From Geobacter sp. AOG2 (GTDB taxonomy: Bacteria > Desulfobacterota > Desulfuromonadia > Geobacterales > Pseudopelobacteraceae), in assembly GCF_019972295.1 (NCBI RefSeq), contig NZ_BLJA01000001.1, forward strand, positions 3,131,574 through 3,195,573: a DNA stretch of 64,000 nt. Direction: 5' to 3'. Below are positions 54,272-62,116 of this stretch, one piece after another. Each line of letters begins with the position of its first letter. The stretch's first letter is position 1. The translations under genes were made by a program, and so were the position numbers. Under the pieces are notes generated by a model. That model made no database searches. It worked only from the letters and a program-made list of their open reading frames with translations, and had not been told where the DNA came from.

Positions 54272-55810
54272 TTATGGTGCCAGATATGTTACCTGAGGTA
54301 TAAAAGGCTTAACTCCAGACCAATCTGAATTATATAGACCCATTTTTACATTATTTAACAATTCTTCCCTTGTAGTTTTCCTGGCTATTCCAATGATGTC
54401 CCATTGATATATCAAATAATTAACCCTTTCATCGGGTATATTTGCTTTAATATCGACCAAAAAAATACGATTCCGGGAAATTTGATTGATACTCAAAGGG
54501 TGCATATCAATTCTTTGAATAGTTGCCCGCAACATCGAGCCGGATATGGCAAATATGCATATCAATATAATGGATAAGTGCATAATATTATACGATTTAT
54601 CTGACCATTTTATGCTTAAGGCATGATTGTTCAGGGAAATAATTGATGCTCTATCCCACATATTGAAGGTGGTGAGTGCAACGATGAATGAAAAGAACAA
54701 TGTGGGCAAAAAAACAAGGTTGGAGCGCTCCACAACAAAACCAGGTGTACAGGCAAGTCCCATGCAGATAAAACACGTACTGATCTGGCGTGCATAAGTA
54801 TCGAATTTTCTGATCGTGATTAAATAATAAAGCAGATATATTCCGAGGATCATACCCCAAGAATATGTTAATAAATTTATTAACAAGCTTCCAGTCTGTG
54901 CATTTGGCGGTCGTAGGCTTAAAAATTCTTTTGATGGGGAACCGCCAACAATCCACATGCTCATTTTGATATGGTTGATAATTCCAGTCAATGAACTTGA
55001 GGGCAACATGGTACTGGTACTTGTTTCAGGAACGTAAATTTTACGAAGCACAAGTGAAAGAAGAGCAATACTAAAAAATAATATAAAATAAGTAGAATAC
55101 TTAATAATATCTGCTTTAGTAGATTTTAGTGTCAACCATCCAAGAGATAAGTTTGTGTTATTACATTTGCAATAATATATTACGAAAATAATCGGCATTA
55201 TCAGGAATGCTACCAAACTGTCTTCACGCGCCCATAAGGCCATCCACACCAAAAACAGAGACAATAAACCAAAATATACTGACTTATTTTTAATAAACTT
55301 CATCATTGCTACTATAGCTATAACAATTAGCAAGTTCTGAAAAACATGTATTCCATCAGCAACCCAAATTATATCCCCAGAAAAAGCTTTCGTAGATACA
55401 AGAATGAGTAGTGCCAATGCAATCTGGCCTCGATTCAGACCAAACTTGAAGCCGATCCATCCAACAAACCATAATAAGCTTGACATTAAAATAAGCAGAA
55501 ACAAGCGATGATTGGCCGGTGATTCGCCTAGGAACATATAGCGGAAATGATTGAACCAAGTAGTGAACGGTCGAAACCCAGGAGTCTCAATTCGATCAAC
55601 GTCCCAAGTGCTCGTAAATACCTGACTGAGTTCATTTGAAGTGAATTTGCGAATTAAATGCAGGTCATCATTATTCCAATAATAATTAAGACAAGGCCAG
55701 TGAAATAGGAGCCAATATCCAGACAAGAGGATTACAAGGATTAATAGAAAAGTGCGGTCATTGACCGTCCTGACTCGCAAAAACATTCTTGAAAACAAGC
55801 CAAATTCCAC
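54272..55810 (-). CDS. GT-C-type membrane glycosyltransferase candidate
   Basis: The 512-residue protein has about eleven transmembrane helices. Its first outer loop carries NNDDLHLIRKF, an acidic pair typical of GT-C enzymes, followed by FRPFTTWFNHF. Such proteins transfer sugars from polyprenyl-phosphate donors in the periplasm. It pairs with the GT2 gene 69 bases downstream. The start is set at a GTG at 55810 with GGAG six bases upstream; ATG at 55786 is an alternative. Base composition is AT-rich, unlike the flanks, which suggests acquisition. Confidence 0.75.
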   Translation of the reverse strand: MEFGLFSRMFLRVRTVNDRTFLLILVILLSGYWLLFHWPCLNYYWNNDDLHLIRKFTSNELSQVFTSTWDVDRIETPGFRPFTTWFNHFRYMFLGESPANHRLFLLILMSSLLWFVGWIGFKFGLNRGQIALALLILVSTKAFSGDIIWVADGIHVFQNLLIVIAIVAMMKFIKNKSVYFGLLSLFLVWMALWAREDSLVAFLIMPIIFVIYYCKCNNTNLSLGWLTLKSTKADIIKYSTYFILFFSIALLSLVLRKIYVPETSTSTMLPSSSLTGIINHIKMSMWIVGGSPSKEFLSLRPPNAQTGSLLINLLTYSWGMILGIYLLYYLITIRKFDTYARQISTCFICMGLACTPGFVVERSNLVFLPTLFFSFIVALTTFNMWDRASIISLNNHALSIKWSDKSYNIMHLSIILICIFAISGSMLRATIQRIDMHPLSINQISRNRIFLVDIKANIPDERVNYLIYQWDIIGIARKTTREELLNNVKMGLYNSDWSGVKPFIPQVTYLAP

Positions 55811-56000
55811 ATTGCACTCCAATAGATTCAGTTCAAGTACGACACATACGTCATTAATGGTCTGATGCTCTTAGCCCGGCCCTAGCCTTGAAACTCATTG
55901 TCAGTTGCTACTGCTCGGTACCTCGTTTTATAAGCCCTCCTTATTAAAGCAAACCCATTTCTACTCTCCGCATCCACAAACATCAATCGCAAAATCTATA

Positions 56001-56046
56001 TGTTAAAATAATTAACACTTTCTCAAAAATGTTAAAAAAATTAACA
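56001..56046. promoter_or_regulatory. Two tandem TGTTAA-N5-TTAACA palindromes
   Basis: Perfect 17-bp inverted repeats TGTTAA-N5-TTAACA occur at 56001-56017 and 56030-56046, starting 29 bp apart. A two-mismatch version lies in the marR promoter at 56272-56288. They are probable binding sites of the MarR-family protein encoded downstream. They lie about 190 bp upstream of the GT-C gene on the other strand, which may also be controlled. The 55811-56338 gap holds no gene. Confidence 0.6.
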
Positions 56047-56260
56047 TAAAAAGACTGTTTCAGCCGTCTTCGCCAAACCACCCGGTATCACACAAAAAAA
56101 ACCTCTAATTGCCGCCATGAGCCCCTTTTTGTATCATTTTGACCCCCCTCCCGCCCAAACATCAAACCCAAAAAATATCATCTATCCACGAACGACACGA
56201 AAAACACGAACGGGAACAAACAACCGGGGGATAGGGGGTGGTCGATCCGTTTTTTCCCGC

Positions 56261-56289
56261 TTGACAAGCACGGTTAATGTGACTAACAT
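56261..56289 (+). promoter_or_regulatory. marR promoter overlapped by operator-like palindromes
   Basis: TTGACA at 56261-56266 and TAACAT at 56284-56289 are 17 bases apart. GGTTAA-N5-CTAACA at 56272-56288 spans the spacer and -10. TAAC-N5-GTTA follows at 56284-56296. Binding there would block the promoter, so autorepression is likely. Confidence 0.65.
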
Positions 56290-56338
56290 TTAGTTATCCG
56301 AACAATTCGGGTAACTATTTTTATGTGCGGGACGAATC

Positions 56339-56767
56339 ATGGAGCAGATCGAACGCATAGCCCAGCTTTACCCGGTCATCATGCGGGTCATGGGGAGGAT
56401 CAGGAGCATCGTCCATGAGGGGATGGACCTGACCTACAACCAGTACAAGATGCTCTTGACCATCTACGACAAGGGCAACTGCACCCTGAACGTGCTGGCC
56501 AAGGAGCTGCAGATCGCCATGAGCTCGGCCAGCGAGATGGTGGACCGGTTGGTGAACCTGGGGTTCGTGTACCGGACCGTGGACGAGGACAACCGCCGCC
56601 AGGTGATGATCTACACCACCGAAAAGGGCGAGGAGTTGATCCGGGAATTGCGCCTGGGGATCGTGGAGAATTACCGCACCCTGCTGGAGCGATTGCCGCC
56701 CAAGGATCAGGAACGGCTGGTGGTGGCTTTTGAAAGTCTGGCGGAGATTCTCGGCAAACTGGAATAA
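56339..56767 (+). CDS. MarR-family transcriptional regulator
   Basis: The 142-residue protein has the MarR winged helix: LTYNQYKMLLTIYDKG, then LAKELQIAMSSASEMVDRL as the helix-turn-helix and VDEDNRRQVMIYTTEKG as the wing. It is dimeric in the family and usually responds to small phenolic or other ligands. The ATG at 56339 has GGGA upstream. It is followed by intergenic repeat copy 4 and then hemG, which may be in the same transcript. The palindromes upstream are its likely sites. Confidence 0.92.
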   Translation: MEQIERIAQLYPVIMRVMGRIRSIVHEGMDLTYNQYKMLLTIYDKGNCTLNVLAKELQIAMSSASEMVDRLVNLGFVYRTVDEDNRRQVMIYTTEKGEELIRELRLGIVENYRTLLERLPPKDQERLVVAFESLAEILGKLE

Positions 56768-56802
56768 TGCGGATCAGAACTTAGCTGGGTGCTAAGATAC
56801 CC

Positions 56803-56923
56803 AGGTTGTTCAAAAATAGTCAGATCGTCGCACCCGCAGAAGGCCCTGAGGAGGCGTAGCAGCGCTACGCCGCACGAAGGGGCCTTCGAGGACGGTGGCG
56901 AGATGGCTGTTTTTCAACAACCT
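56803..56923 (-). repeat. Intergenic repeat copy 4
   Basis: 121 bp with ends TTGTTCAAAAATAG and CTGTTTTTCAACAACCT and the central palindrome, in the same orientation as copy 3. It lies between marR and hemG and reaches to 26 bases before the hemG start. Confidence 0.85.
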
Positions 56924-56948
56924 GCTAGACGGCAAGAAGGGGGCGGGG

Positions 56949-58355
56949 ATGAAAAAGATAATCGTGGTCGGCGGCGGGATTTCGGGATTGGCTACGGCCT
57001 GGCTGCTTCGGGACAAGGCGCGCAAGGCGGGGGTGGAGGTGGACCTGACCCTGCTGGAGAAGGAAGAGCGGATCGGCGGCAAGATCCTGAGCATCAAGGC
57101 CGACGGTTATACCTGCGAGTGGGGCCCCAACGGCTTTCTGGACAGCAAGCCCCAGACCCTGGAGCTGTGCTCGGCCATCGGCGTGGACGGCCATCTGCAC
57201 CGGAGCAACGACAATGCCCGCAAGCGCTTCATCTATTCCGGCGGAGAGCTGCACCGCATGCCGGAAAACGGTTCGTCCTTCCTGAAAAGCCGCTTGATCT
57301 CCTGGCCCGGCAAGCTGCGCCTGGCCCTGGAGCCGACGCCGTTCATCGCCAAGGCCCCCGTGGGGGTGGATGAAACCCTGGCGGCGTTCGGCCGCCGCAG
57401 GCTGGGGCAGGAGGCGTTGGACAAGCTGATCGCCCCCATGGTGTCCGGCATCTTTGCCGGCGACCCGGAGACCATGTCGCTCATCTCCTGCTTCCCGCGC
57501 ATTGCCGAGCTGGAGCGGGAGTACGGCGGGCTGGTGCGGGCCATGATCATGCTGGCCAAGAAGAAGAAAAAGGAGCGGGCCGCGGGCAAGGCGGTCTCCA
57601 GTGCCGCCGGGCCGGGTGGGGTCCTGACCTCGTTCCGCGAGGGCATCCAGTATCTGACCGACGCCCTGGCCGCATCCCTGGGGGACATCGTCAAGCCCTC
57701 CAGCCCGGTGACGGCGGTGGAGAAGGGGCAGAGCGTTCCCTATCGGGTGCGTTGCGCCGACGGCAGCGAACAGGACGCGGACGTGGTCATCGTCGCCGCC
57801 CCGGCCTTTGCCACGGCCGAGATGCTTGCAGGCCTGGATGCCGGGATCTCGGGCGTGCTGCGCCAGATCCCCTATGCCACCATGACGGTGATCTGTTTCG
57901 GCTACGAGCGCGACCGGGTCGCCCATCCGCTGGACGGCTTCGGCTATCTGATCCCCAAGAAGGAGGGGCGCAGCATCCTGGGCACCCTGTGGGACTCCAG
58001 CATGTTCGAGAACCGGGCGCCGGAGGGCAAGGTGCTTCTGCGCAGCATGATGGGCGGGGCCAGTTTCCCCGAATACATCAAGCTGAGCGACGACGAGGTG
58101 GCGGCACGGGTGAAGCGGGACCTGAAGGATTTGATGGGGATCGAGGCGGACCCGTCGTTCGTGCGCATCTTCCGCCACGAGCAGGCCATCCCCCAGTACA
58201 CGACCGGGCACGGCAAGCGGCTGGAAGCGCTGGCAACGGGGCTACAGGCCCATCCCGGCCTGATCCTGACCGGCAATTCCTATCGGGGCATCGGCCTGAA
58301 CGACTGCGTGGCCGCGGCCCAGCGGGCCTCGGACGAGGCCTTGGCGCTGGCGTAA
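56949..58355 (+). CDS. hemG: Protoporphyrinogen oxidase (HemY/PPOX type)
   Basis: The 468-residue flavoprotein has the FAD loop VVGGGISGLATAWLL (residues 6-20), EKEERIGGKIL, WGPNGFLDSKP near 60 and a C-terminal GNSYRGIGLNDCVAAA FAD-binding block. These match the oxygen-dependent-type HemY protoporphyrinogen oxidase that makes protoporphyrin IX in haem synthesis. The ATG at 56949 follows GGGGCGGGG; a longer frame from 56895 would include repeat copy 4 and is rejected. A strong terminator follows. The electron acceptor in an anaerobe would not be oxygen; that is an open point. Confidence 0.93.
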   Translation: MKKIIVVGGGISGLATAWLLRDKARKAGVEVDLTLLEKEERIGGKILSIKADGYTCEWGPNGFLDSKPQTLELCSAIGVDGHLHRSNDNARKRFIYSGGELHRMPENGSSFLKSRLISWPGKLRLALEPTPFIAKAPVGVDETLAAFGRRRLGQEALDKLIAPMVSGIFAGDPETMSLISCFPRIAELEREYGGLVRAMIMLAKKKKKERAAGKAVSSAAGPGGVLTSFREGIQYLTDALAASLGDIVKPSSPVTAVEKGQSVPYRVRCADGSEQDADVVIVAAPAFATAEMLAGLDAGISGVLRQIPYATMTVICFGYERDRVAHPLDGFGYLIPKKEGRSILGTLWDSSMFENRAPEGKVLLRSMMGGASFPEYIKLSDDEVAARVKRDLKDLMGIEADPSFVRIFRHEQAIPQYTTGHGKRLEALATGLQAHPGLILTGNSYRGIGLNDCVAAAQRASDEALALA

Positions 58356-58378
58356 CCGGCCACGCACCATCGTTGACC

Positions 58379-58412
58379 ACAGAAAAGGGCCCTGCTTCGG
58401 GCCCTTTTCTGT
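58379..58412. terminator. Intrinsic terminator after hemG
   Basis: A perfect 14-bp stem ACAGAAAAGGGCCC/GGGCCCTTTTCTGT with a 6-base loop lies 24 bases after the hemG stop. Being symmetric it can act in both directions. Confidence 0.85.
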
Positions 58413-58461
58413 TGGGTGCTCTGCACGTATGTCCGTTAGTTTTTTTGCGGCACGTCACAAT

Positions 58462-58563
58462 CCCCCTCATCCGCCCCTCCGGGGCACCTTCTCCCGCTGG
58501 GAGAAGGGACACTCATCATCTCCTCTCCCACCGGGAGAGGGTGGCCGAAGGCCGGGTGAGGGG
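58462..58563. repeat. REP-like palindromic element
   Basis: Two hairpins, CCTTCTCCCGCTGGGAGAAGG (58487-58507) and CCTCTCCC-ACC-GGGAGAGG (58522-58540), sit between outer arms CCCCCTCATCC and GGGTGAGGGG, which also pair. It lies between convergent hemG and the isochorismatase gene. Similar CTCTCCC...GGGAGAGG elements are common in proteobacterial intergenic DNA. Confidence 0.8.
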
Positions 58564-58642
58564 ATAAAGCAGGGATTTGTTTCCATTGCAACGACTAAAC
58601 CGGACAACGTCTGGTCGCTATGCGGATATTCCGCGATGGCTG

Positions 58643-59275
58643 TTATTGCTTCCGCCCCTGCCGCGCCCGCTGGTTGGAGCCGTAGATGGTGTCCCGTTCC
58701 GGCGCGGCCCCGGTGGAGACGGCCTCAAGCCACTCGTCGGTGCTCAGGACCGCCGCAAAGCGCGACTGCATGACCACCGTGACCACCCGGTGGATCTCCT
58801 CGGCGCTGGCGCTGCCGGCGCGGTTGGCATAGGGGAGCGAGCCGGTGGCGTCGGAGAGGAATTCGACGCCGAAACCGGCGTGCACCGCCTGCACGGCGGT
58901 GGAGAGGTCGCAGTTGTGGGTCATGTAGCCCGCGATGACGATGGTGTCGATCCCCCGTTCCCGCAGCCACGCTTCCAGGCCGGTGCCGGTGAAGGCGCCG
59001 GGCATGTTTTTCCTGACGTAGTGATCCCAGCCGCGCGAGGCGACCACCGGGTGCAGCTCCGCGCCGGGCGTCCCTTCGGCCATGAACGGCGCCGTCGCCG
59101 GGTTCACGTTCTGCACCGCCACCACCGGGATGGCCGCCGCCCTGGACCCGTCCATGGCCCGGCCGATATTGGCCAGGGAGTGCTCCACCGGCGGATATTC
59201 GATCGGCAGGTTGCCCCCCGCATAGTCGTTCTGCACATCGATCACAATCAAGGCCCTGTTCGGTTTCTGTGTCAT
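58643..59275 (-). CDS. Isochorismatase-family cysteine hydrolase
   Basis: The 210-residue protein has the catalytic triad of the family: Asp13 (VIDVQNDY), Lys89 (VRKNMPGAF) and Cys122 (GYMTHNCDLST). Members hydrolyse isochorismate, nicotinamide or other amides; YcaC-, PncA- and biuret-type enzymes share the pattern, so the substrate is open. It is divergent from an AraC/GlxA-type regulator with a shared 126-bp region, a typical regulator-target arrangement. Confidence 0.9.
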   Translation of the reverse strand: MTQKPNRALIVIDVQNDYAGGNLPIEYPPVEHSLANIGRAMDGSRAAAIPVVAVQNVNPATAPFMAEGTPGAELHPVVASRGWDHYVRKNMPGAFTGTGLEAWLRERGIDTIVIAGYMTHNCDLSTAVQAVHAGFGVEFLSDATGSLPYANRAGSASAEEIHRVVTVVMQSRFAAVLSTDEWLEAVSTGAAPERDTIYGSNQRARQGRKQ

Positions 59276-59339
59276 GGCGGTTCCACTTTCTCCTTGAGCT
59301 TTGATCCGGATTATGCCCCCTTTTTCCCTTGAAAAAAAG

Positions 59340-59374
59340 TGGCCCGAATGACAATAATTGATTAAATCGGGCCA
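59340..59374. promoter_or_regulatory. Inverted repeat in the divergent AraC/isochorismatase region
   Basis: TGGCCCGA at 59340-59347 and TCGGGCCA at 59367-59374 form a perfect 8-bp inverted repeat separated by 19 AT-rich bases. It lies between the two divergent starts and is a likely operator for the AraC-type regulator. Confidence 0.55.
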
Positions 59375-59401
59375 AAGATGTTCCCCATGCCGGGAGGCGC
59401 C

Positions 59402-60370
59402 ATGCACACGCAAACCATTGCCGTCATCGCATTCGACCACATAAGCCCCTTCCATCTCTCCGTGCCCTGCATGGTCTTCGGCGAGGACCAGCGCAACCCG
59501 GATGCGCCGCGTTTCAACCTGATGGTCTGCGCCGCCGGGAAGGGGGTGCTGCGCAGCAGCGCGGGATTCGAGATCCGGGCGCACCACACCCTCCGGGATG
59601 CGGAACGGGCGGACATCGTGATCGTGCCCAGTTGGCGCGATACGGACGAGGCCCCGCCGGAAAGCCTCCTGACTACCCTTGTCGCAGCCCACCGGCGCGG
59701 CGCGACCGTGGTGGGGTTGTGTCTGGGTACCTTTGTCCTGGCCGCCGCCGGGCTGCTGGACAACCGCCCGGCCACCACCCACTGGGGCTGGTCGGACGAT
59801 CTGGCGCGGCGCTACCCGCGGATCGCGGTCAAGCCCGACGTGCTCTACGTGGACGACGGCGATGTGATCACCTCGGCCGGGGTGGCTGCCGGGATCGACT
59901 GCTGTCTGCACATCCTGCGCAAGCTCCACGGCGCGGAGGCGGCCGTCCGGGTGGCGCGGCGCATGGTGGTGCCGCCGCACCGGCAGGGGGGACAGGCGCA
60001 ATACATCGAGATGCCGATCCGGGGTCATGCCGCCGAAGACAAATTTTCCCGTAACCTGGAATGGCTGCTGGGACACCTGGACCGACCGTATACTATCGAT
60101 ACATTAGCGGAACATTTCGTAATGAGCCGCCGTAGTTTTACACGCCATTTCCGTAACATTACCGGAACCACCGTAGGGGTATGGTTGCTCCACCAAAGGC
60201 TGGCCCTTGCGCAACGTCTTCTGGAGACCACCTCCGCCCCCATAACCGTGGTCGCGCAACAGGCCGGCTTCGGCTCCGAAGCCGCGCTACGCCTGCATTT
60301 CAGCAGGGAATTGCATACGTCGCCATTCCGCTACCGCAAGGAGTTCAGGGGCGCCGGAAACCCCTCCTGA
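59402..60370 (+). CDS. AraC-family regulator with DJ-1/PfpI (GlxA-like) domain
   Basis: The 322-residue protein has an N-terminal class I amidotransferase-like domain (about 5-190: FDHISPFHLSVPCMVFGED, VVGLCLGTFVLAAAGLLDN with the nucleophile-elbow Cys) and a C-terminal AraC domain with two helix-turn-helix motifs (IDTLAEHFVMSRRSFTRHF, ITVVAQQAGFGSEAALRLHF). GlxA-type regulators usually activate nearby catabolic genes. The ATG at 59402 has GGGAGG. The divergent isochorismatase gene is the likely target. Confidence 0.93.
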   Translation: MHTQTIAVIAFDHISPFHLSVPCMVFGEDQRNPDAPRFNLMVCAAGKGVLRSSAGFEIRAHHTLRDAERADIVIVPSWRDTDEAPPESLLTTLVAAHRRGATVVGLCLGTFVLAAAGLLDNRPATTHWGWSDDLARRYPRIAVKPDVLYVDDGDVITSAGVAAGIDCCLHILRKLHGAEAAVRVARRMVVPPHRQGGQAQYIEMPIRGHAAEDKFSRNLEWLLGHLDRPYTIDTLAEHFVMSRRSFTRHFRNITGTTVGVWLLHQRLALAQRLLETTSAPITVVAQQAGFGSEAALRLHFSRELHTSPFRYRKEFRGAGNPS

Positions 60371-60417
60371 ACCCGCATCCAGGCGCCCGTTTTTCCGCTG
60401 AAAAGCCACGGCGAACC

Positions 60418-60446
60418 TTGACAGTAAGGCCTATCCAGCGTAATTT
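60418..60446 (+). promoter_or_regulatory. Sigma-70-type promoter for the glgC leader
   Basis: TTGACA at 60418-60423 is followed after 17 bases by TAATTT at 60441-60446. Transcription would begin near 60453, giving a leader of about 170 bases before the glgC ATG. Confidence 0.65.
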
Positions 60447-60452
60447 GAGACA

Positions 60453-60565
60453 GCTTCGTTACGATTAACTCTCCCGGGAGAGGACATGGATTCACGGGAT
60501 AAAGCCCCATAGGCCGGATAAAAAGCCGCTCAGGTCAGCAGGTCGCTGATGGGGCGGCTTTTTTT
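60453..60565 (+). ncRNA. glgC leader RNA candidate ending in a terminator
   Basis: The leader contains a CTCTCCCGGGAGAG palindrome (60469-60482) and AAAGCCCCAT at 60501-60510. The latter can pair with ATGGGGC near 60549-60555 in competition with the terminator stem at 60521-60562. This is the layout of an attenuator or riboswitch, or of a small RNA upstream of glgC. No known riboswitch class was recognised. Confidence 0.45.
60521..60565 (+). terminator. Intrinsic terminator 60 bases before glgC
   Basis: AAAAGCCGC (60521-60529) pairs with GCGGCTTTT (60554-60562) around an inner TCAG/CTGA hairpin, and a seven-T run covers 60559-60565. It points toward glgC. Confidence 0.75.
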
Positions 60566-60625
60566 CGAGCCGGAGCAGCCCGTCTTTACCCATAACAACC
60601 CGATAATCAGAAGAGGAGGCGCCCC

Positions 60626-61867
60626 ATGTACAGCTCGGACAATGTCGGAAGGAACACGATCGCAATGGTATTGGCCGGTGGCAGAGGCGAGCGGCTCAGT
60701 CCGCTGACCATGCGACGGGCAAAGCCGAGCGTTTCGTTCGGCGGCAAATACAAGATCATCGATTTCGTGCTCTCCAACCTGTTCAACTCGGGGATCAAGA
60801 AGGTCTATATCCTGACCCAGTACCGGGCGTACTCGCTCAACAAGCATATCCGGGAATCCTGGGGCAAGTGGACCGGCCTGGGGGAGTTCTATGTGGCCAT
60901 CTCGCCGGAAACCAGCAGCGAGAGCGAGGAGTGGTTCAAGGGGACCGCTGACGCCATCCTGCAGTATCTACGGTTCGTCGAGTCTTCGGATGCGGATTAC
61001 GTGGCCGTGTTCGGCGGCGACCACATCTACAAGATGGATATCGGCCAGATGATCAACTACCACCGTATGAACCGGGCCGACATTACGATTGCCGCCCTTG
61101 AGGTGCCGGTAGAAGAGGCCAAGCGGTTCGGCGTCTTTTCCGTGGATGATGATTCACGGGTGACCGCCTTCTCGGAAAAGCCTGACGCCCCGGAAACGAT
61201 TCCCGGTCGATCGACCTGCTTTGCGTCCATGGGCAACTATATCTTTCCGACCAAAAAATTGATCGAGGTGCTGCTGGAAGGGAAGAAACAGCATGAAGAC
61301 CTGGATTTCGGCAAGCATGTGATCCCCATGATGCTGGAAAAGGGGGACCGGGTATTCGCCTATAACTTCAACGATAATCAGATTCCCGGCATGAAGGCCG
61401 AGGAGCGTGGCTACTGGAAGGATGTGGGCACCATCGACTCCTATTACGAGGCAAACATGGATCTGATCCACGTGTCGCCCCAGCTCAACCTCTACAACTA
61501 CAAGTGGCCCATCCTTACCAACCAGGGCAACCTGCCGCCGGCCAAGACGGTCTTCGACGACGACGACCGCCGCGGCCAGAACATCGACTCATACGTCTGC
61601 GCGGGTTGCATAACGAGCGGTGGCACGGTCCGCAGATCGATCATCGGTCCGCTGTGCAAGATCAACAGCTACAGCCTGGTGGAGGATTCGATCCTGTTCG
61701 AAAACGTGAACATCGGCAGGCACGCCAAGATCAGAAAGACGATCATCGACAAGGGAGTGGTCATCCCGGACGGGACGGTCATTGGTTACGACCACGAGGC
61801 AGACCGGCGCAGAGGCTATACGGTAACCGAATCCGGCATTGTGGTGGTGCCGAGGAAAGACAAGTGA
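60626..61867 (+). CDS. glgC: Glucose-1-phosphate adenylyltransferase
   Basis: The 413-residue enzyme makes ADP-glucose from ATP and glucose-1-phosphate, the first step of glycogen synthesis. VLAGGRGERLSPLTMRRAKP is the nucleotide loop, VFGGDHIYKMD the catalytic Asp region, FSEKPD and GYWKDVGTIDSYYEAN the sugar-phosphate site, and a C-terminal left-handed beta-helix follows from about 300. AGGAGG precedes the ATG. No glgA or glgB is adjacent, but a GH57 gene lies at the far end of the window. Confidence 0.96.
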   Translation: MYSSDNVGRNTIAMVLAGGRGERLSPLTMRRAKPSVSFGGKYKIIDFVLSNLFNSGIKKVYILTQYRAYSLNKHIRESWGKWTGLGEFYVAISPETSSESEEWFKGTADAILQYLRFVESSDADYVAVFGGDHIYKMDIGQMINYHRMNRADITIAALEVPVEEAKRFGVFSVDDDSRVTAFSEKPDAPETIPGRSTCFASMGNYIFPTKKLIEVLLEGKKQHEDLDFGKHVIPMMLEKGDRVFAYNFNDNQIPGMKAEERGYWKDVGTIDSYYEANMDLIHVSPQLNLYNYKWPILTNQGNLPPAKTVFDDDDRRGQNIDSYVCAGCITSGGTVRRSIIGPLCKINSYSLVEDSILFENVNIGRHAKIRKTIIDKGVVIPDGTVIGYDHEADRRRGYTVTESGIVVVPRKDK

Positions 61868-61916
61868 TCTAAACTAGATACAGGGCTCAGGCCCCGATAA
61901 AGAGAGGGAAACGACA

Positions 61917-62102
61917 ATGCCGGTTATAACCGTCGACCTGTCCGTACTGCCGAGGGAAAAGAAGGCATAACTGGTACGGGACCTGACCCGCGAGGCCAGC
62001 GACATCACTGGGATACCCCAGGAAAAGTTCATCGTGCTGATCAACGAGCTGGAACGCGACAACATCGGTGTGGGCAGGCAGTCGCTTTCGGGCTGGGGAT
62101 AG
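61917..62102 (+). pseudogene. 4-oxalocrotonate tautomerase homologue with internal stop
   Basis: The frame reads MPVITVDLSVLPREKKA, then TAA at 61968-61970, then LVRDLTREASDITGIP and continues to TAG at 62102, 62 codons in all with the stop counted. Length, Pro1 and the C-terminal RDNIGVGRQSL match the 4-oxalocrotonate tautomerase family, where the stop position normally codes Glu or Gln. One base change would restore it. A ribosome site (AGAGGG) is intact. It is probably a recent pseudogene; recoding or a sequencing error are alternatives. Confidence 0.85.
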
Positions 62103-62116
62103 GGAAATAGCTCCCT

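Noticed and set aside
56810-57097. Small frame reading through repeat copy 4 (NSHLATVLEGPFVRRSAATP)
   Set aside because: The same peptide appears wherever the repeat occurs, so it is translated repeat sequence and not a gene.
56925-58211. 428-codon minus-strand frame
   Set aside because: Antisense to hemG, which has FAD motifs and a good start.
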